64,000 nt of DNA from Pseudopithomyces maydicus. Its lineage: Eukaryota; Ascomycota; Dothideomycetes; Pleosporales; Didymosphaeriaceae. Numbering within the stretch: the first letter of the stretch is position 1; each line of letters begins with the position of its first letter. This document shows positions 27,490 through 41,382 of this stretch, piece by piece. Location of the stretch: contig JANTUC010000005.1 of NCBI GenBank assembly GCA_026873275.1, forward strand, positions 1,054,001 to 1,118,000, in the 5' to 3' direction. Below the pieces are notes generated by a model that was not told where the DNA came from, did no database searches, and worked only from the letters and a program-made list of their open reading frames with translations. The position numbers were made by a program, and so were the translations under genes.

Positions 27490-27935
27490 AAAATACTACT
27501 ACTTTAAAGCTATAGCAGCTAAAGTCTTTATATTTTTAAATTTTAAAATAATTTAAGAATTTACTTTATATCTTAAATAGCTTATAAAAGCTTTTTTTAA
27601 AAGCACTATTATTTTAAAACTATAATAATTAAAAGCTTTATTCTTTAAGCTCTAAAATAGCTTAAAAATTTATTTTATATTTTAAATAACTTATAAAAGC
27701 TTTTTCTAAAAATACTATTACTTTAAAACTATAGTAGCTAAAGACTTTATATTTTAAGTTTTAAAATAGTTCAAAAATATACTCTATATTTAGAATAGCT
27801 GATATAATTTTTTTATAAAAATATAATTATATTAAAGCTATAGCAGCTAAGGGCCCTATACTTAAAATTATAAAATAATTTAGAAATTTACTCTATAATA
27901 AGGGTAGCTTATAAAAGCTTTTTAAAATAATATTA
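27490..27935. repeat. Tandem array of about four ~110-bp units
   Basis: The landmark CTTTAAARCTATAGYAGCTAA recurs at about 27,502, 27,612, 27,721 and 27,831, each followed by a similar TTATAAAAGCTTTTT stretch. Spacing is 109-110 bases. Units have diverged by RIP-type changes. It lies between the F target site and the H repeat, and may belong to the same older element as H. Confidence 0.75.
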
Positions 27936-27949
27936 AATAAACATTTTAT

Positions 27950-28180
27950 TAAAATTTTAATATTTTTATAGGCAGTTTAAAAAGCTTAAAAATAATTTAC
28001 TAACTACTTATTAAGCTAAAAGATATGTTATAAAAAATAAATTTCTATTTAAAGAGCTTATAAATAAAGCTTATAAGCTTATAAAATAATAAAACTATAG
28101 CTTTAAAATATACTATATATTTAGCTTTTAAAATCAGTTTTTTTATATATTAACTAATTAATTTTTCTATATATATTTAA
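27950..28180. repeat. Repeat H, copy 1 (interrupted)
   Basis: The stretch from TTTTATTAAAATTTTAATATT to TTTAATCTCTAAAGT is closely similar to 47,283-47,525. In this copy the sequence is cut by element A4 and then by element G. After G the tail resumes near 47,018 with sequence parallel to the uninterrupted copy (TCTATATTATCC against TCTAAATTCTCC). Confidence 0.6.
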
Positions 28181-28190
28181 TCTCTAAAGT

Positions 28191-29335
28191 CCGGTCTTGA
28201 TCGAGACCTACAGGTTCCAGAAAGTTCTAATAATTAATATAACAAGCGATTATTTAATTAGTTGTAAAGTACACATAGAAGATTCATTTAATTATATAAA
28301 AAGTTATTTTAAAAGAAAATAGATTTAGTATAATTAGATACTATAATAATTACTATTTTATACTTATAAGACGCTTCTAAATCTCTACTACACCCTTTAT
28401 CTAAGCTTTCTTTTTATAAGGCTTAAAAATATTCTTTAAATCTTTATTTAAATCTATCTTCCTCTTCTAATTACCTTTATCCTTAGTTAACTAATAATTA
28501 TTATCTTTTAATATATTTTCTATGATTTTGACCTAAGATTCTATAAAAGAAATATAGAATTTATTTTAAAAATTTATATTTAGTACTAGAATTAGTACTA
28601 GTACTAGCACTAGTATAAATTTTAAAATTTTAACTTACTAAGTTTTAGAGCGAGTCTATATTTAATATTTAATAATAAAAGTCTTAAAATTAGGACTATT
28701 TTATTATCGTTGCGAACTATCTTTTTAGTATATAATTATAGCTTTACTAGACGTTCTTTACTTAAAGGGGCTATAGTATCTATTTTATTATTCTATCTTA
28801 ATAGCTTTTTACTTTTAAAGCCTTTAAAGAATAGTTTAATTATTTTATTTACTTTTTAGTTATTTAAAAATAGTAGTAGAAGTCTTAGAAGTAGAGAAAG
28901 ATATTTTAAGAGTAGAAGTATAATAAAATATAATTAAGCTACAAAAATATTAAAATATATATTATATTAGATATTAGGACCAGCTATTACTATTAAGTCT
29001 CTTTAAATTAAATTAGATATTCTAAAAAGTAATCTTAATTATAATAAGGTGTTGCCTGGTATCTGTTAGAACTAAAAGATTTTATTTAGATTATTATTTA
29101 TATCTATTATCTTATTTTAATAGTACTAGATAGTAAAGTATATTTTAGTATTCTCTATATCTACTACTATCTTAGTAATTGTATAGCAGTATAAGTTTAA
29201 ACTATAGTATAATTATATAAATTAGAAGAAAAGAATACTATTTAAGAGCTAGTTATTAATTATATAGTATATAGAGCTTATTTCCTTATTACTAGGTAGT
29301 TGCAAACAGCAATTTTCTTATTAAAAAAAAAAAAA
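28191..29335 (+). mobile_element. Family A poly(A) element, copy A4
   Basis: The only A copy in plus orientation: it starts CCGGTCTTGATCGAGACC and ends in a run of about 12 A, with TSD TCTCTAAAGT (28,181-28,190 and 29,336-29,345). The poly(A) lies directly against the TSD, as expected of target-primed insertion. Length about 1,145 bp. It inserted into repeat H, and element G then inserted at its downstream TSD. Confidence 0.82.
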
Positions 29336-29344
29336 TCTCTAAAG

Positions 29345-29859
29345 TGTCACGGGGCACACTCTGTAGTCTTGTAGACTAAGGGTGTGCTCGTTTAGGGTAT
29401 AGTAAGTTAAAAGGAGCAGATAGATAGGTATAAGTTATATAACTTAAATATTAATTAACATAATAAAATTATTATTATTAAATATTTAATAATAATCTTT
29501 ACTGCAGAAGTAAAGGACAATAGAATTAAATTAAAAATTAATAATAAAGACTATCTAAAATAAATAGTTATTATTATATATCTATAAGTATAAACTGGCT
29601 TTATAGGCTCTATAATTCTATATTTTATAAAATTATAGAGCTATAAAGCCTAGCTCTATAAATTCTATTTTATTAAATTTATAGAGCCTTAATTATATAA
29701 TTTTTATATATTTATATTATACTTTATTTTTAAGTTATACTCCTAATATTTCTTATCTATATTAGAGTCATCTAGCTTAGTACACTCTACTAAGTTTTAT
29801 TAATTAATTTTATTTTAGTTAAAACCTTTTTATCCCTGTTATAATATAATAATTATAAT
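29345..29859 (-). repeat. 3' LTR of element G
   Basis: Plus-strand start TGTCACGGGGCACACTCTG; the other end reads ATAATAATTATAATA. It aligns along its length with 26,489-26,984 and 46,502-47,017. The adjacent purine tract on the inner side identifies it as the 3' LTR of a minus-strand element. Confidence 0.75.
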
Positions 29860-30683
29860 ATTACCTCCCTTTCTAAGTCTTTAGCCTAAAAATTATCTAA
29901 AATATAGAATTCTATTATATTAGCGGGGCGGGCCTTATTATATATAAAATAATTATAGCCCTTTATACCTTTCTATAAAATATTTAAATAATACGCGTTA
30001 GCCGATAAAATAAATTATTATAGTTTTATTATAATATTTTACTCTTACTATATTAAATATAACCTTTTTTATATTATTTCTCTTCGCAATACCCCGCGAA
30101 GGCTAATTTATAAACTCTATTTACACTTTAATATTTATAGTTCTTATAATATAAATAGGATATTAGTTTTAAATAGTATAATTTTATTAATATTTTAAAT
30201 TCTTAGGCTTACTATTTCTAGTATAATATATTAATTACTTATAAGCTAAAATTTAAGCTAAATTAAATATAGCGGAGAAGGAGTAAAAGCGTATTTTTAA
30301 TAAAGTTACTATTATTATTAAGAAACTATTTACTATCTATACTTAGTTATATTAGCTTTATTAGTAGAAATAACTTCTTAATAAGTAAAAGGATAATTAA
30401 TCTACTACCTTAAAGGTAAAATTAAATTATAAAAAAGTAGAATTAAAAGCCGCAGGCTAATAGGATAGCCCTAAAAAAAGTTTTTTAATAATTACTTTAA
30501 GTAATACTTATATCTTTATTAATATTAATAGTTCTTTTAAGTTTTAGCTAAGTGTTCTTAACCTAAGTCTATTATTACTAAATTTCCTTTATAAAATTAA
30601 TTTAGCTAGAACTCCTCTAATAATTTAAAATAGTTAAAGTTTTTTTCTAACTCTTATATATTATTTTATAAATTTCCTTTTTT

Positions 30684-31735
30684 GTTTTGTAGAATGGTAA
30701 AAAGGTATCTAGTTAGTTAACTAGATGTTGTAAAAATAATTAATAAAAGAGTGTCTCTTTACTAGACAGCAGAAAAATATAGCGTATAAAAATTAATAAG
30801 TAAAAATACTTTATTTTACTTAAATTATTATTAGGCTAATTTAGTTATATCCCTTTAATTACTTTATAGTACTAGAGCCTTAACACCTTAACTATCTTTT
30901 AAAGGCTAAGTATTATATAGGCGTAATAGTACTATACTTATACAGTATTTAAGCTATTTTTTTTCTACTATTATTATGTCCGCGCAGTAGAGTATATATA
31001 TAATTTAATATAGGATAAGGCCTCTATTAATAACTACCTATTAGCTATTTCTACTACCTTATATATTAAAATTAAGATAACTACTAAACCTTAACTACCT
31101 ATATTTAAAAATATATTAAATAATATTACCTGTATATAAGCTATTAAAATTATAGAGTTATTATAACTCCTTAAATATTTTAAACCAGCTAACTTAATAG
31201 CTAAAGGCTTTTAGAATAGCATTTTTAACTTAATAATCCTTGCTAGGTCTTATAGAGAGATTACTTTAATTATAAATTAAATAATTAAAATATATCTCTT
31301 AATATAGCACGTCGCTACTATATACTTAGGGTATAATTTTATTATAAGGTAGATAATTAAGCTAAAGGAGTTTATAGCTAAATAGAAGATAAGGAAGAGG
31401 GAAATTTTAAAAAATATTTAAACTTTATAATAAAATTAATAAGTAAGGTTAGTATTATATTTTTAGGGTTATTATTTAAGGCAGTTATTTAGTACTAAGT
31501 AATCTAAAGGATTAGGAAGTACTATATAACTGCCTTAAATAGGTATTAATTATTATTAATTTATATATAGGGCGTTTGTGTGCTAATAGATAGTTATAAT
31601 TAATAGGTATAGGGGGAGTAAAGGATACTATAATTAAATAAAAATAAGTAGATAGCTTTGCAATACTATTTATACCTAGTATAAAAAAGGTGATAATTAT
31701 GCTAGGATATAGATGACGCCCTAAAGGGGCGCCAC
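30684..31735 (-). mobile_element. Family B element, copy B2
   Basis: Full-length copy inverted relative to B1. TSD ATTTCCTTTTTT at 30,672-30,683 and 31,737-31,748. Starts GTTTTGTAGAATGG and ends GGGGCGCCAC. About 1,052 bp, collinear with B1 and B3. It lies in the internal region of element G. Confidence 0.78.
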
Positions 31736-31748
31736 TATTTCCTTTTTT

Positions 31749-34531
31749 ATCTTTACCTTTTTATATTATCTTATAGTAGTCTTTCCTATTTATAAATTTA
31801 TAATTTATAATCTTTATTACTTCTTATTCTTTTTATTAATCGCTATAGATTTCTATTTTTTAAATTATTAATTATACGTCTTAGGGTGCCTTCTCTAATA
31901 ATATTATATAAAATACTAGATAATATCTTTATATTACTTAGTAATTATAACTTAAAGATAATTAAAGTAATTTATTTTATAATCTTATATAGTCTAATTT
32001 TTAAGTAATTTAACTTATTTGAAAGTCTTTTACTAGTAATATTTTTTTATAATAACTAGATTTTCTCCTTTTTCTCTAGTACTAGTAAAACCTTATACTT
32101 CTAATTATAATATTTCCTTATTTTAGTATACAGGAAAACTATATTTTATTATAATTAATTATAATTTTTTTTAATTTCTTTTACCTATACTTTACTATCT
32201 AAACTTCAAAATTTTATTATTTTAGGGGCTTAGTAAGCTATTAGGTTAAATCTATAGTTTATAAAGAATAGTATTACTTCTATTATACTATATTATAAGC
32301 TATTATATATTAATTAAGTTATTAATAACAGGCCTATCTAATTATTCTATTAATAGTTTAAGTAATATCTAAAATACTATTCTACTATTTAATTTATTTA
32401 TTTAATTTATCTATTTATCTATAGATAGTATGCCATAGACATACTATACTTAATATTTATTAAACTTATTATAGTCTACTATAACTTTAAAGTAAACCTA
32501 ATATCTTTATTAATAATAATTTTATTCAGTATCCTGTATTAGGCTACTACTATTAATAAGAATTAAAACGCTATATATTCCGCCTTATTAATTTCTTTAT
32601 ATAGTATAAAGTAACTATACTTAGTAATTTTATTAATAATAATTATTATTTTATTATACTTAATTTTATTTTCTAAGTCTTAGGATTTTAGTAATTATAT
32701 AATAAAATTTATAATAACTATTCCCTATAGCCGTTCTAGAATCTTTATTAACTATAATTATTTATAAGGTATATAGTATTTTAATTTATTTTTATAATAA
32801 TTAGCATAGTCCTATAAGACTTTAATAATTATCTATTTTACTTATAAGAAGTAGTATTTCTATATAAGTCTTTTTAAGGTCTATTTAATACCCTAATAGC
32901 TATAGGTTAGTAATTTATAAAACCTCTATATAAATTCTTATTAGATTTTTACTAGAACAAAGATTTATTTAAAAACCTTATATATTTTATCCTTATAGGT
33001 GGATTTATTAGATAAGTAATTAATACTTTTATTACTTATTATTATTTCCTTTTAAATCTATTCTATCTATTTATTAAGTCCTAATTCTAGAGTTACTGCA
33101 AGTTTTAATATATTATAAATTATTATATTATTTATATTAAATTATAGCAGCGCTTTAGAGACTATAGCCTTCCCTTATAGATCTAGTTTCTAGCTTAATA
33201 TATTAGCTTATAGGTTCTTTATTCCTTAGATATAGATAATCTTAAAATTAAATATTAATAATTATTAAGCCTATTTTATTTACCTTAGATTTAAAGTCTA
33301 ATTTTTTATAAATTTTATAAGGTTTTTATAATTTAAAAACACTAGTATTTAGAACTTAGCGTTTTATAGATAGGTTTACTAAACCTTAAAGGTGTTTACT
33401 ATTACTAATAATTCTTTATTATAGATAAAATAGTTAAGTTCTGTAAATATTATTTTCTAAAAATAGTATTTTATAGAATATCTTATATTATCCTTTAAAT
33501 TTTATTATATAAGGTACGCGCCTATCGCGTAGTCTAATATATCAATTTTCAAGAATATAGGCCTTATTAGGTTAAAAATTTATAATATAGGAAATTTTAA
33601 AAATTCTTTTTAAGCTTTTATATTACTTCTTAGAATTCCTTTATTTATTTAAAAGAGATATCTTTCCTAGTAAGATTTATAAGTAGTTAAATTATTTTTA
33701 ATTATTAGAATATAAACTTCTAATAGTAGTTATAAAATTCTATAAAAAATTAAATATTTAATAATTTCTTTAGCTGGCCCTAATCCTAAATCTTTTATAC
33801 TTTAGTAGGTTTAATATTAAATTTTCTTAATTTAGTTATAAACTCTAGGTATGTCGTTTTCTTTATATAGAACTTATACTTTTTTAATTTAAAATAGAGC
33901 TTTACCTTCTTAATTCTTTAGAGTACTTTTTATATATACTTTAAATAATCTTCCTCCTTATTAGAGTAGATAATAATATTATTTAAATATATTATAATAT
34001 ACTCCTTTAAGCATTCTCTTAGTATAGTATTAATTTATTATTAAAAAACTGCTAGTGCATTAAATAATCTAAAAGATATAATTAAGTATTTAAAGAATTT
34101 AAATTTAGTTCTAAATATTATTTTTTATTCTTCGCCTTCTTTTATCCTAATCTAATAATATATATTTTTTATATTTAGCTTAGTAAAGATCTTAGCTAAT
34201 TTTAACTTATTTTATAATTTATTAATTTTAAGTAGAGGGTATTAATTCTGAATAGTTATATTATTTATTTTCTAAAAATTTATATAAAAATAGGATTTAG
34301 AGTTATCCTTTTTATTAATAAAGGTTACTCTGTATACCGCTAATAAATAAAAAGATTAAATATACTTCCTTTCTAAGTTTATTTTAATATACTTTTTAAT
34401 AATATCCCCCTTTACTTCTATTATCTTATAAACTCTGCTCTAGGTTAGTTATTTTCCTAATTTAAGATTAATTTTATAATTCTATTTTATATATTTAGGT
34501 AGATACCCTTTTAATTTATAAAATATTTCTT
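31749..34531 (-). pseudogene. RIP-degraded pol of element G
   Basis: On minus, near 34,340-34,120, the reading VTFINKKDNSKSYFYINF is followed by YPLLKINKL and AKIFTKLNIKNIYY, the conserved Gypsy RT fingers and palm. EYIIIYLNNIIIYSNKEE near 33,950-34,005 is the YLDD catalytic box with D changed to N. RNase H and integrase should lie at lower coordinates, partly beyond B2; I can only infer these. Confidence 0.75.
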
Positions 34532-34737
34532 TATATTTACTATGTTTTATAGAATAGTAAAAAGGTGTCTAGTCAGTTAACTAGACGTTGTAAAAATAAT
34601 TAATAAAAAAGTGTCTCCCCACTAGATAGCAGAAAAATATAGTATATAAAAATTAGTAAATAAAAATGCTTTATTTTATCTAAAATTATTATTAGGCTGA
34701 CTTAATTATATCCTTTTAGTTACTTTATAGTACTAGA

Positions 34738-35250
34738 TATTATAATCACGGCGGGACCAAGCAAGGCGTCAAAAAAGAATTATATATAGGAAATTAATAA
34801 TAAAAGATTAATTATATTAGGCCCCGCAGGCTAGCTAAGATAGAAGCTTATATTATTTATTATATAATAAGGTCTAGTATAAGTAAAAGATCTTAGAGAC
34901 CTTAAAGGTCCTAGAGACCTTAAAAGATCTAGGGATTTTAGAGTCTAAATAGAACCTCCTAAATAAAGAAAAATAATATATAATTCTTAAAGATCTTTAA
35001 ATAGGTTTTATTCTTTATAATTAACTTCTTATATATCTTTATATACTTACTTATAGCTAAATTAAAGCTCTTCTTTATAATTAAAAATTATTAGCCTTGA
35101 TAAAAAATAGTTATTTTACTTTTAGCAGTAAAATAGGGATATTTATATTATTTATTACTTAATTATTACTTAACTACTAAATACTTATAAGGCTCCTAAG
35201 AAGCCTGCCTACCCTTATATAAATTAGGTAAATAGGAACTCCTTATAATA
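34738..35250 (+). repeat. 5' LTR of element C
   Basis: Starts TATTATAATCACGGCGGGAC and ends CTCCTTATAATA. Collinear with 41,383-41,895 over the full 513 bp, with differences nearly all C/T or G/A. Confidence 0.88.
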
Positions 35251-38200
35251 CTTTAACTACTTAAAAATTTAAATTAATATAATAACCCTAGTAAGCTCTA
35301 CTAATTTATAGGCTTCTAATAAAAGTATTATTTCTAGACTTATAATAAGCCTAGTAATAATACTGGTAGCTTAAGTTATAAAGATATAGGAACTCTATAT
35401 ATAAATAGCGGCCTTAATAACTACTATATAAAAATAAGCGTAAGCACTACTCTAAGTCTAAATAAAGCTTATAGTAAAAATACCCTTTAAGATAGCTAAA
35501 TACTATAATAGAGAGAAGACTAGATTTAAGATATTCTTTACTAATATAAAATTATACTGCTACTATAATAATAAAATCTTTAATACTAATTAAGCTAAGG
35601 TCTTAGCAGTTAGAATATATATAAAAAAAACTATTAAATAGTTTTAACCCCTTACTAATAATTACCTAACTTATAAAGATAAACTTAATAAATAAAATAA
35701 TACTATAAAAAAGGTCTTTAACTGTTAAGACAGGTTTAAGGAATAAATTAAAATTATATTTAAAAAAGTTAACGAGGAAAAAAAGGCTAAATAATAAATA
35801 TAATATTTTAAATAGACTAAGTCCGCTAGTAAATACTTATCTAAGTTTAAGTAGTTATAGGCTAAAATAAATTAAAATAATACTCCTCTCTAAGCCGCAT
35901 ACTATAATAGACTAAAAGAATAAGTTAAGGATAAATTAACGCATTATAACTAACTAGATAACTTAAAAGAACTTATTAAATTATTTATTTAAATTAATAA
36001 TTAGCTGTACGAGCAGTACCTAAAAAAAAAAATTAAAAAGACTAGTATTTAGCTAAAAGGCTAATATAAAGAAAGCCTATAATACTAATAAAAGGGATTA
36101 AAATAAAAATATTGTTATAGCTAATAAAGCCTATAAGAAATAATTATAAAAAAGGGGTAAATATAATTATTAAAATAATAGGCTGTTAGATAAAAAAAAT
36201 AGCGTTAGTATAATAAAAAAGTCTACTTAGGATATAGAAAACTAGAACACTTTATACGCGATTATATTATAAAAAATAAAATTAAAGAGAAATAATTCTA
36301 AATAATATAAGTATGTATAGCCTCTATTGCAAAGGAGGATAGAGAGATTATAAAAGTAAATTATAAAATATTATAGAGGAGGGAATATTAAATCCTATAA
36401 AAAAAGAAATTTAAAAATAAATATTAAAGGATGTCTGCTGGCTATATAAGAGTAAAATATACTATATTAAAGATTATAGTAAAAGGGTCTAAATCTATAA
36501 AAATATATATAAATAGATATTAGCACTCGCAGACTAATACTAAAAAATAATTAATAATTTATATAATTAAATTTAGATCTAGATTTAATATAAAAGTATT
36601 AAGTAATATCTATACTATTAAGAAAAGTGTAAAACCTATAATAAGATAAGGGATAATATCTAGCAGTAATTTAGAAACCCTATTTATAAATATATTTACC
36701 TAAAAGATTACTAAATAGTAATATACTATTAGTATAGTTAGAAAAATTAAGAAAAAACCTATCTTTAAAAAGGATAGATAGGGTATTATAATAATATTTA
36801 CTAGATCTACTATAAATATAAATATACTATAGGATAGTGGCTATAAGGCCTAATTTATAGATATACCTTAGAAGTAAATATATATAATACTAATTATAGA
36901 GTAAACTATAATATAGTATACTAAAATATTACTTACTAGAAGGATTATAAAAGGAAATACTTTATACACTATTATATAAAAGAAAAGGATACTATAGACC
37001 TATTTAATAAAAAGCACTAAAAGATAGCTCTAGATAAATATATATTAAAAGGATATAATTAGTACAGGCAGAATAATACTAAAAAAGAAAAGGAATACCT
37101 AAACTAAGTTAAAACTTATTTTAATAAGCTCTATATAGAATACAACTAAAAATAAAATACTACTTATTTAAGAAGAAACTTAGAGGAACTAAATAATATT
37201 AATAATAAATTAAAAAACTAGTATACTACTAAGAAATAAATTATATTAGTAAAGGTACCCCTATAAAGGTTTATAAAATAAATTAGGATAATAACCTATA
37301 TATTAAGAAAGAAGTTATAATTAAAGGATATTAAATAATAGCACTTATAAATTTTAGGGCTATTAAATATCTAATCTCTTTTAGAGTAGTAGAAAAGCAT
37401 AAGCTGCCCTATTAGAATAAAATAATATTTATTTAAATAAAAATAATAAATAAGATATTCTTCTAAAAATATAATAAAGGCTAATTACGCCTTAAAATAA
37501 CACTATTACCTATTAATCTAGATAGACTCTAGAGTTAATATAATTTTATTATAATAGACTTAGGAAGCCTAAAAGCAATTATTAATTATAATTAATTATT
37601 AAAATATAATCCTATTATTAATTAATAGAAGAAAATAATATATAGCTAAGAATTTATAATTAGGGTTACTAGTATAAGAAAGTTATAAGTATACCTAAAG
37701 GTTTAGTATATATTTTAAAGAGAGGGAATTAGCGGAAGAAAGATTATATAATAAATATTACTTTATAAGATTATAAGAATTTATAAGAAGGACCCTTAAA
37801 AAGTAAATATTATTTAAATATAAAGGAGTAAGCTTTAAAAGAAGAGATAAGAAATTCTATTTATATTTTAAAAATACTAAGACTTTATAGAATTCTTTTA
37901 TAAGAAAGATAGTAAAATACTTTTAAAATATTAAAAATAGGATTATAAGATTTACTTATAAGAAGGTATAAAGCTATACTTAGAATAACTATAATTATTA
38001 TTATAAGATTAATAGGAAGAATTAATAGAATAGCTAAGAAAGAATTTAAAATAAAAATTTATATAGTTTAGTAAGAGCCTAATAGCCTCTACTATATTAT
38101 TTATATTAAAAAAGGATAGATAACTTTAACTATATATAAATTATTAATAATTAAATAATAAAACTATTAAGAACTAATATTTACTATTATTAATAATAGA

Positions 38201-41200
38201 GCTTATAGATTAACTCTAGAGAGCTAAGTAATTTATAAAATTTAATATATAAGATAGCTTTTACTGTATCTATATAGCTAAAGGATATAAATAGATAATT
38301 ATATTCTAAATATATTATAGATTATATAAATTTATAGTTATACTAATAGGACTTATAAACGCCCTAATAATATTTTAAGTAGTAGTAAATAAGGCGCTAT
38401 ATAAATACCTAGATATATTCTGCATAGTATACTTAAATAATATACTAGTATACTTTAGAGGAATAATTAAAAAATATATATAATATATATAGAAAGTATT
38501 AAAAAAGATAAAAGAATACTAATTACTTTTATATTTAAATAAGTATAAGTTCTATATAATAAAAACTAAGTACTTAGGATTTATTATTTTAAGAGAAGGG
38601 ATTATTATAAATCTTAAAAAGATAACTATAGTATAAGAATAATTATAATTTAAAATAGTAAAGAATATCTAGTCCTTCCTAGGATTTACTAACTTTTACT
38701 AAAAGTTTATTATTAATTATTCTAAGATAATAGCACCCTTAATAGAGATTATAAAAAAGAAGTAGAATTTAAGTAGGAAAAGAAATAATATATAATATTT
38801 AAAAGTTTAAAAAAGCTATTTTTCTTAGTATTTCTCTTATAAATGTTTAACCTATAGAGGAAAACTTAGATTAAAATAAATATATTTAATTATATACTAA
38901 GAGTAGTATTTATATAGTAATATAAGAATAGAAAGTAGAGACTAATATTCTTCTACTTATAGAAATTCTCTAGAGTAGAATTAAATTATAATATCTATAA
39001 TAAGGAATTACTAGGGGTAATAAATATTTTTAAATAATAGAAAACGCAGCTTATAGGAGCACTTATAAAAATTAAGATATAAATAGACTATATAAACCTT
39101 ATTAACTTTATATTAATAAAGAAGCTTAACTAATAATAAATATAATAAGTAGAATTCTTTATAAACTTTAACTTTATAATTTACTATTACTTAAGAACTC
39201 TTAATAGGGCGGTAAATACTTTAAGTAAAAGGATTAATCTAATTAAAGATAAGCTAGAATTATATAATATAATACTTTAAAAAGGGTATAACAGAACTCT
39301 AGAATATAATTAATTTAAAGAAGTTTAGGAAAATAAATAATTTTTAAAACTTAAAGTATAGAAGGTATTAGTTAGACTAATAGACTATTAAGGATAGATT
39401 ATTATAGGGATATAAAAAGTACTTAAGCTGATAAAAGAATTATATAAGTTTAAAAAATAGGAATACTTAGATATAAAAGAAATAATATAATATATTATAA
39501 ATAAATATATTATCCTTAAACTTAAATAGATAGTTACTAAGGAGATAAATAATTATTTAGTCTATTATAAAAATAAGCTTAAAAGATATAAGCCTTATAA
39601 TCTTTTATAACTATTACTAACAGCCTAATAGCTATAGTAGAGTATAATAATAGATTTTATAATAAAACTCTTAAAATTGCTATAATTAGGAATAAAATAA
39701 ATATATAATACTATTGCGGTAATAGTAAATAGACTTATAAAATCTATAAAGTTTAGGCCTATAAAAGAGTCTATAATAGCAGAGGAACTAGCTTATAAAA
39801 TTAATAATATACTATTTATAGAGTATAGCTTACTAAAGGAATTTATTATAAACTGTAATAAGCTCTTTACATTTAAATATTAAAATATATTTATTATAAT
39901 ACTAGGGATAAATTAAAAGCTATTAATAAGCTTCTATTTATAGATAGATAGATAAATAGAAAGAATTAACTAAATATTAGAATAGTACCTAAGGTTCTAT
40001 ATTAATAAGTAATAAAATAATTAGGTAGAACTGCTGTTAATAGTATAACTAGTATATAATAAAGCTAGATTAGGTATAATAGGATATTTATTATATTATA
40101 TAAATTATAAATATAAGCTGGTCGCTTATTAGGATTTATAAAATATAAAAAGTATTTTTATAAGAGCCTAGGATAAGGCTTAAAAGATAAAAAAACTATA
40201 TAATACCCTTTATAAAAGAATTATAAAAAGGGTCCTCTTAGTATCTATAAATATAAATAAGTAAAGGATTAAGGGACTAATTTTTAAAAAGGGGGATAAA
40301 GTTTTCCTATTAAAAAAAATTTAAAAATTAAGAGACTAAGTAAAAAACTAGACTATTTATAGATAGAACCCTTTAAAGTTATAGAGATTAAAGGACTAGT
40401 TATAAATAAATTACTTTTATTATAAGGAATTAAAATATATTCTATCTTTTATAAAAATCTTTTAGAACTAGCACCTCTAGATACTCTAATTAAAATTTAG
40501 TTAAAATTAGAAGATAATAAGTATAAGATTAAAGTTATTAAGGACTTATAAATAGATAAAAGTTAGTAATAATACTTAGTAAAGTAGAAAGGATAGTTAG
40601 AGTAGTATAATACTTAAGAACTAAAAGAAAATTTTATAAATTATAAGAAACTACTAGCGGACTTCTATTTTAGATAAAGGGAAAACTAATTTTAATATAA
40701 TTATTAAATACTAGTATTTTAAGATTAAAGAAATTAGCAATAAAAGTAGAAAGATTAAAAAAAGATAGGTTAACTTAAAACTAGAAAGGATTAGTAACTA
40801 AGAGTATAAATAGTAATAATATATAAGTATTACTAGAAGTCCTATCCTTTGCTAAATTCTTTTTTATAACTAATTTATTATATTAGTAACCTAAAAATTA
40901 TAATAAGTGTAGGAATATTCCTTTACCTCTACTTTAGTTAATTCTAATTTTAGATAAGCTATTTTAATATATATTTATAAAAAAATTAAATATTTCTGCT
41001 CTTTCTTAGCTTATAATTAGAACTAATTATTTTTAGAGATCTATAGACTGTAATTAATATATATTAAAATATACTTAGTATATTATCTAAAGGCTATATC
41101 TATAAAATAATATAATTTTAACTTTTAATAATACTTATAGTTAAGTAATATTTTAAGGCTTTAGAATTTAACTTCTAGCGTATAAGTATAATATTTCTAA

Positions 41201-41382
41201 ATAGATAAGTAAGGAGCTTTTAGTATATTTAGAATAGAAAGGAAAATTTAAATTAAAATATAACTTAAGTTAATAGGAGGGCTAGCGCATCTTTATATAT
41301 TTAATAAGTATTAATAGGCTAGTTACGCCGTAGAAAGTTAAGCTAGGGTATTAAAATAATATTTTTAAAAGAGGGGGGATAA
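35251..41382 (+). pseudogene. RIP-degraded gag-pol of element C
   Basis: Reading through stops, RT is at about 38,140-38,560, with YLDIFCIVYLNNILVYF at 38,403-38,455 matching YLDxFC-x-VYLDDILVY of Gypsy RT with D-D changed to N-N. RNase H-like and integrase-like sequence follows. A chromodomain remnant at about 40,500-40,670 reads YLVK-stop-KG-stop-LE then ELKENFINYKKLLADFY. No continuous frame survives. Confidence 0.8.

Noticed and set aside
27490..27935. CRISPR-like array
   Set aside because: The ~110-bp units are contiguous, without unique spacers, and the genome is eukaryotic; it is a simple tandem repeat.
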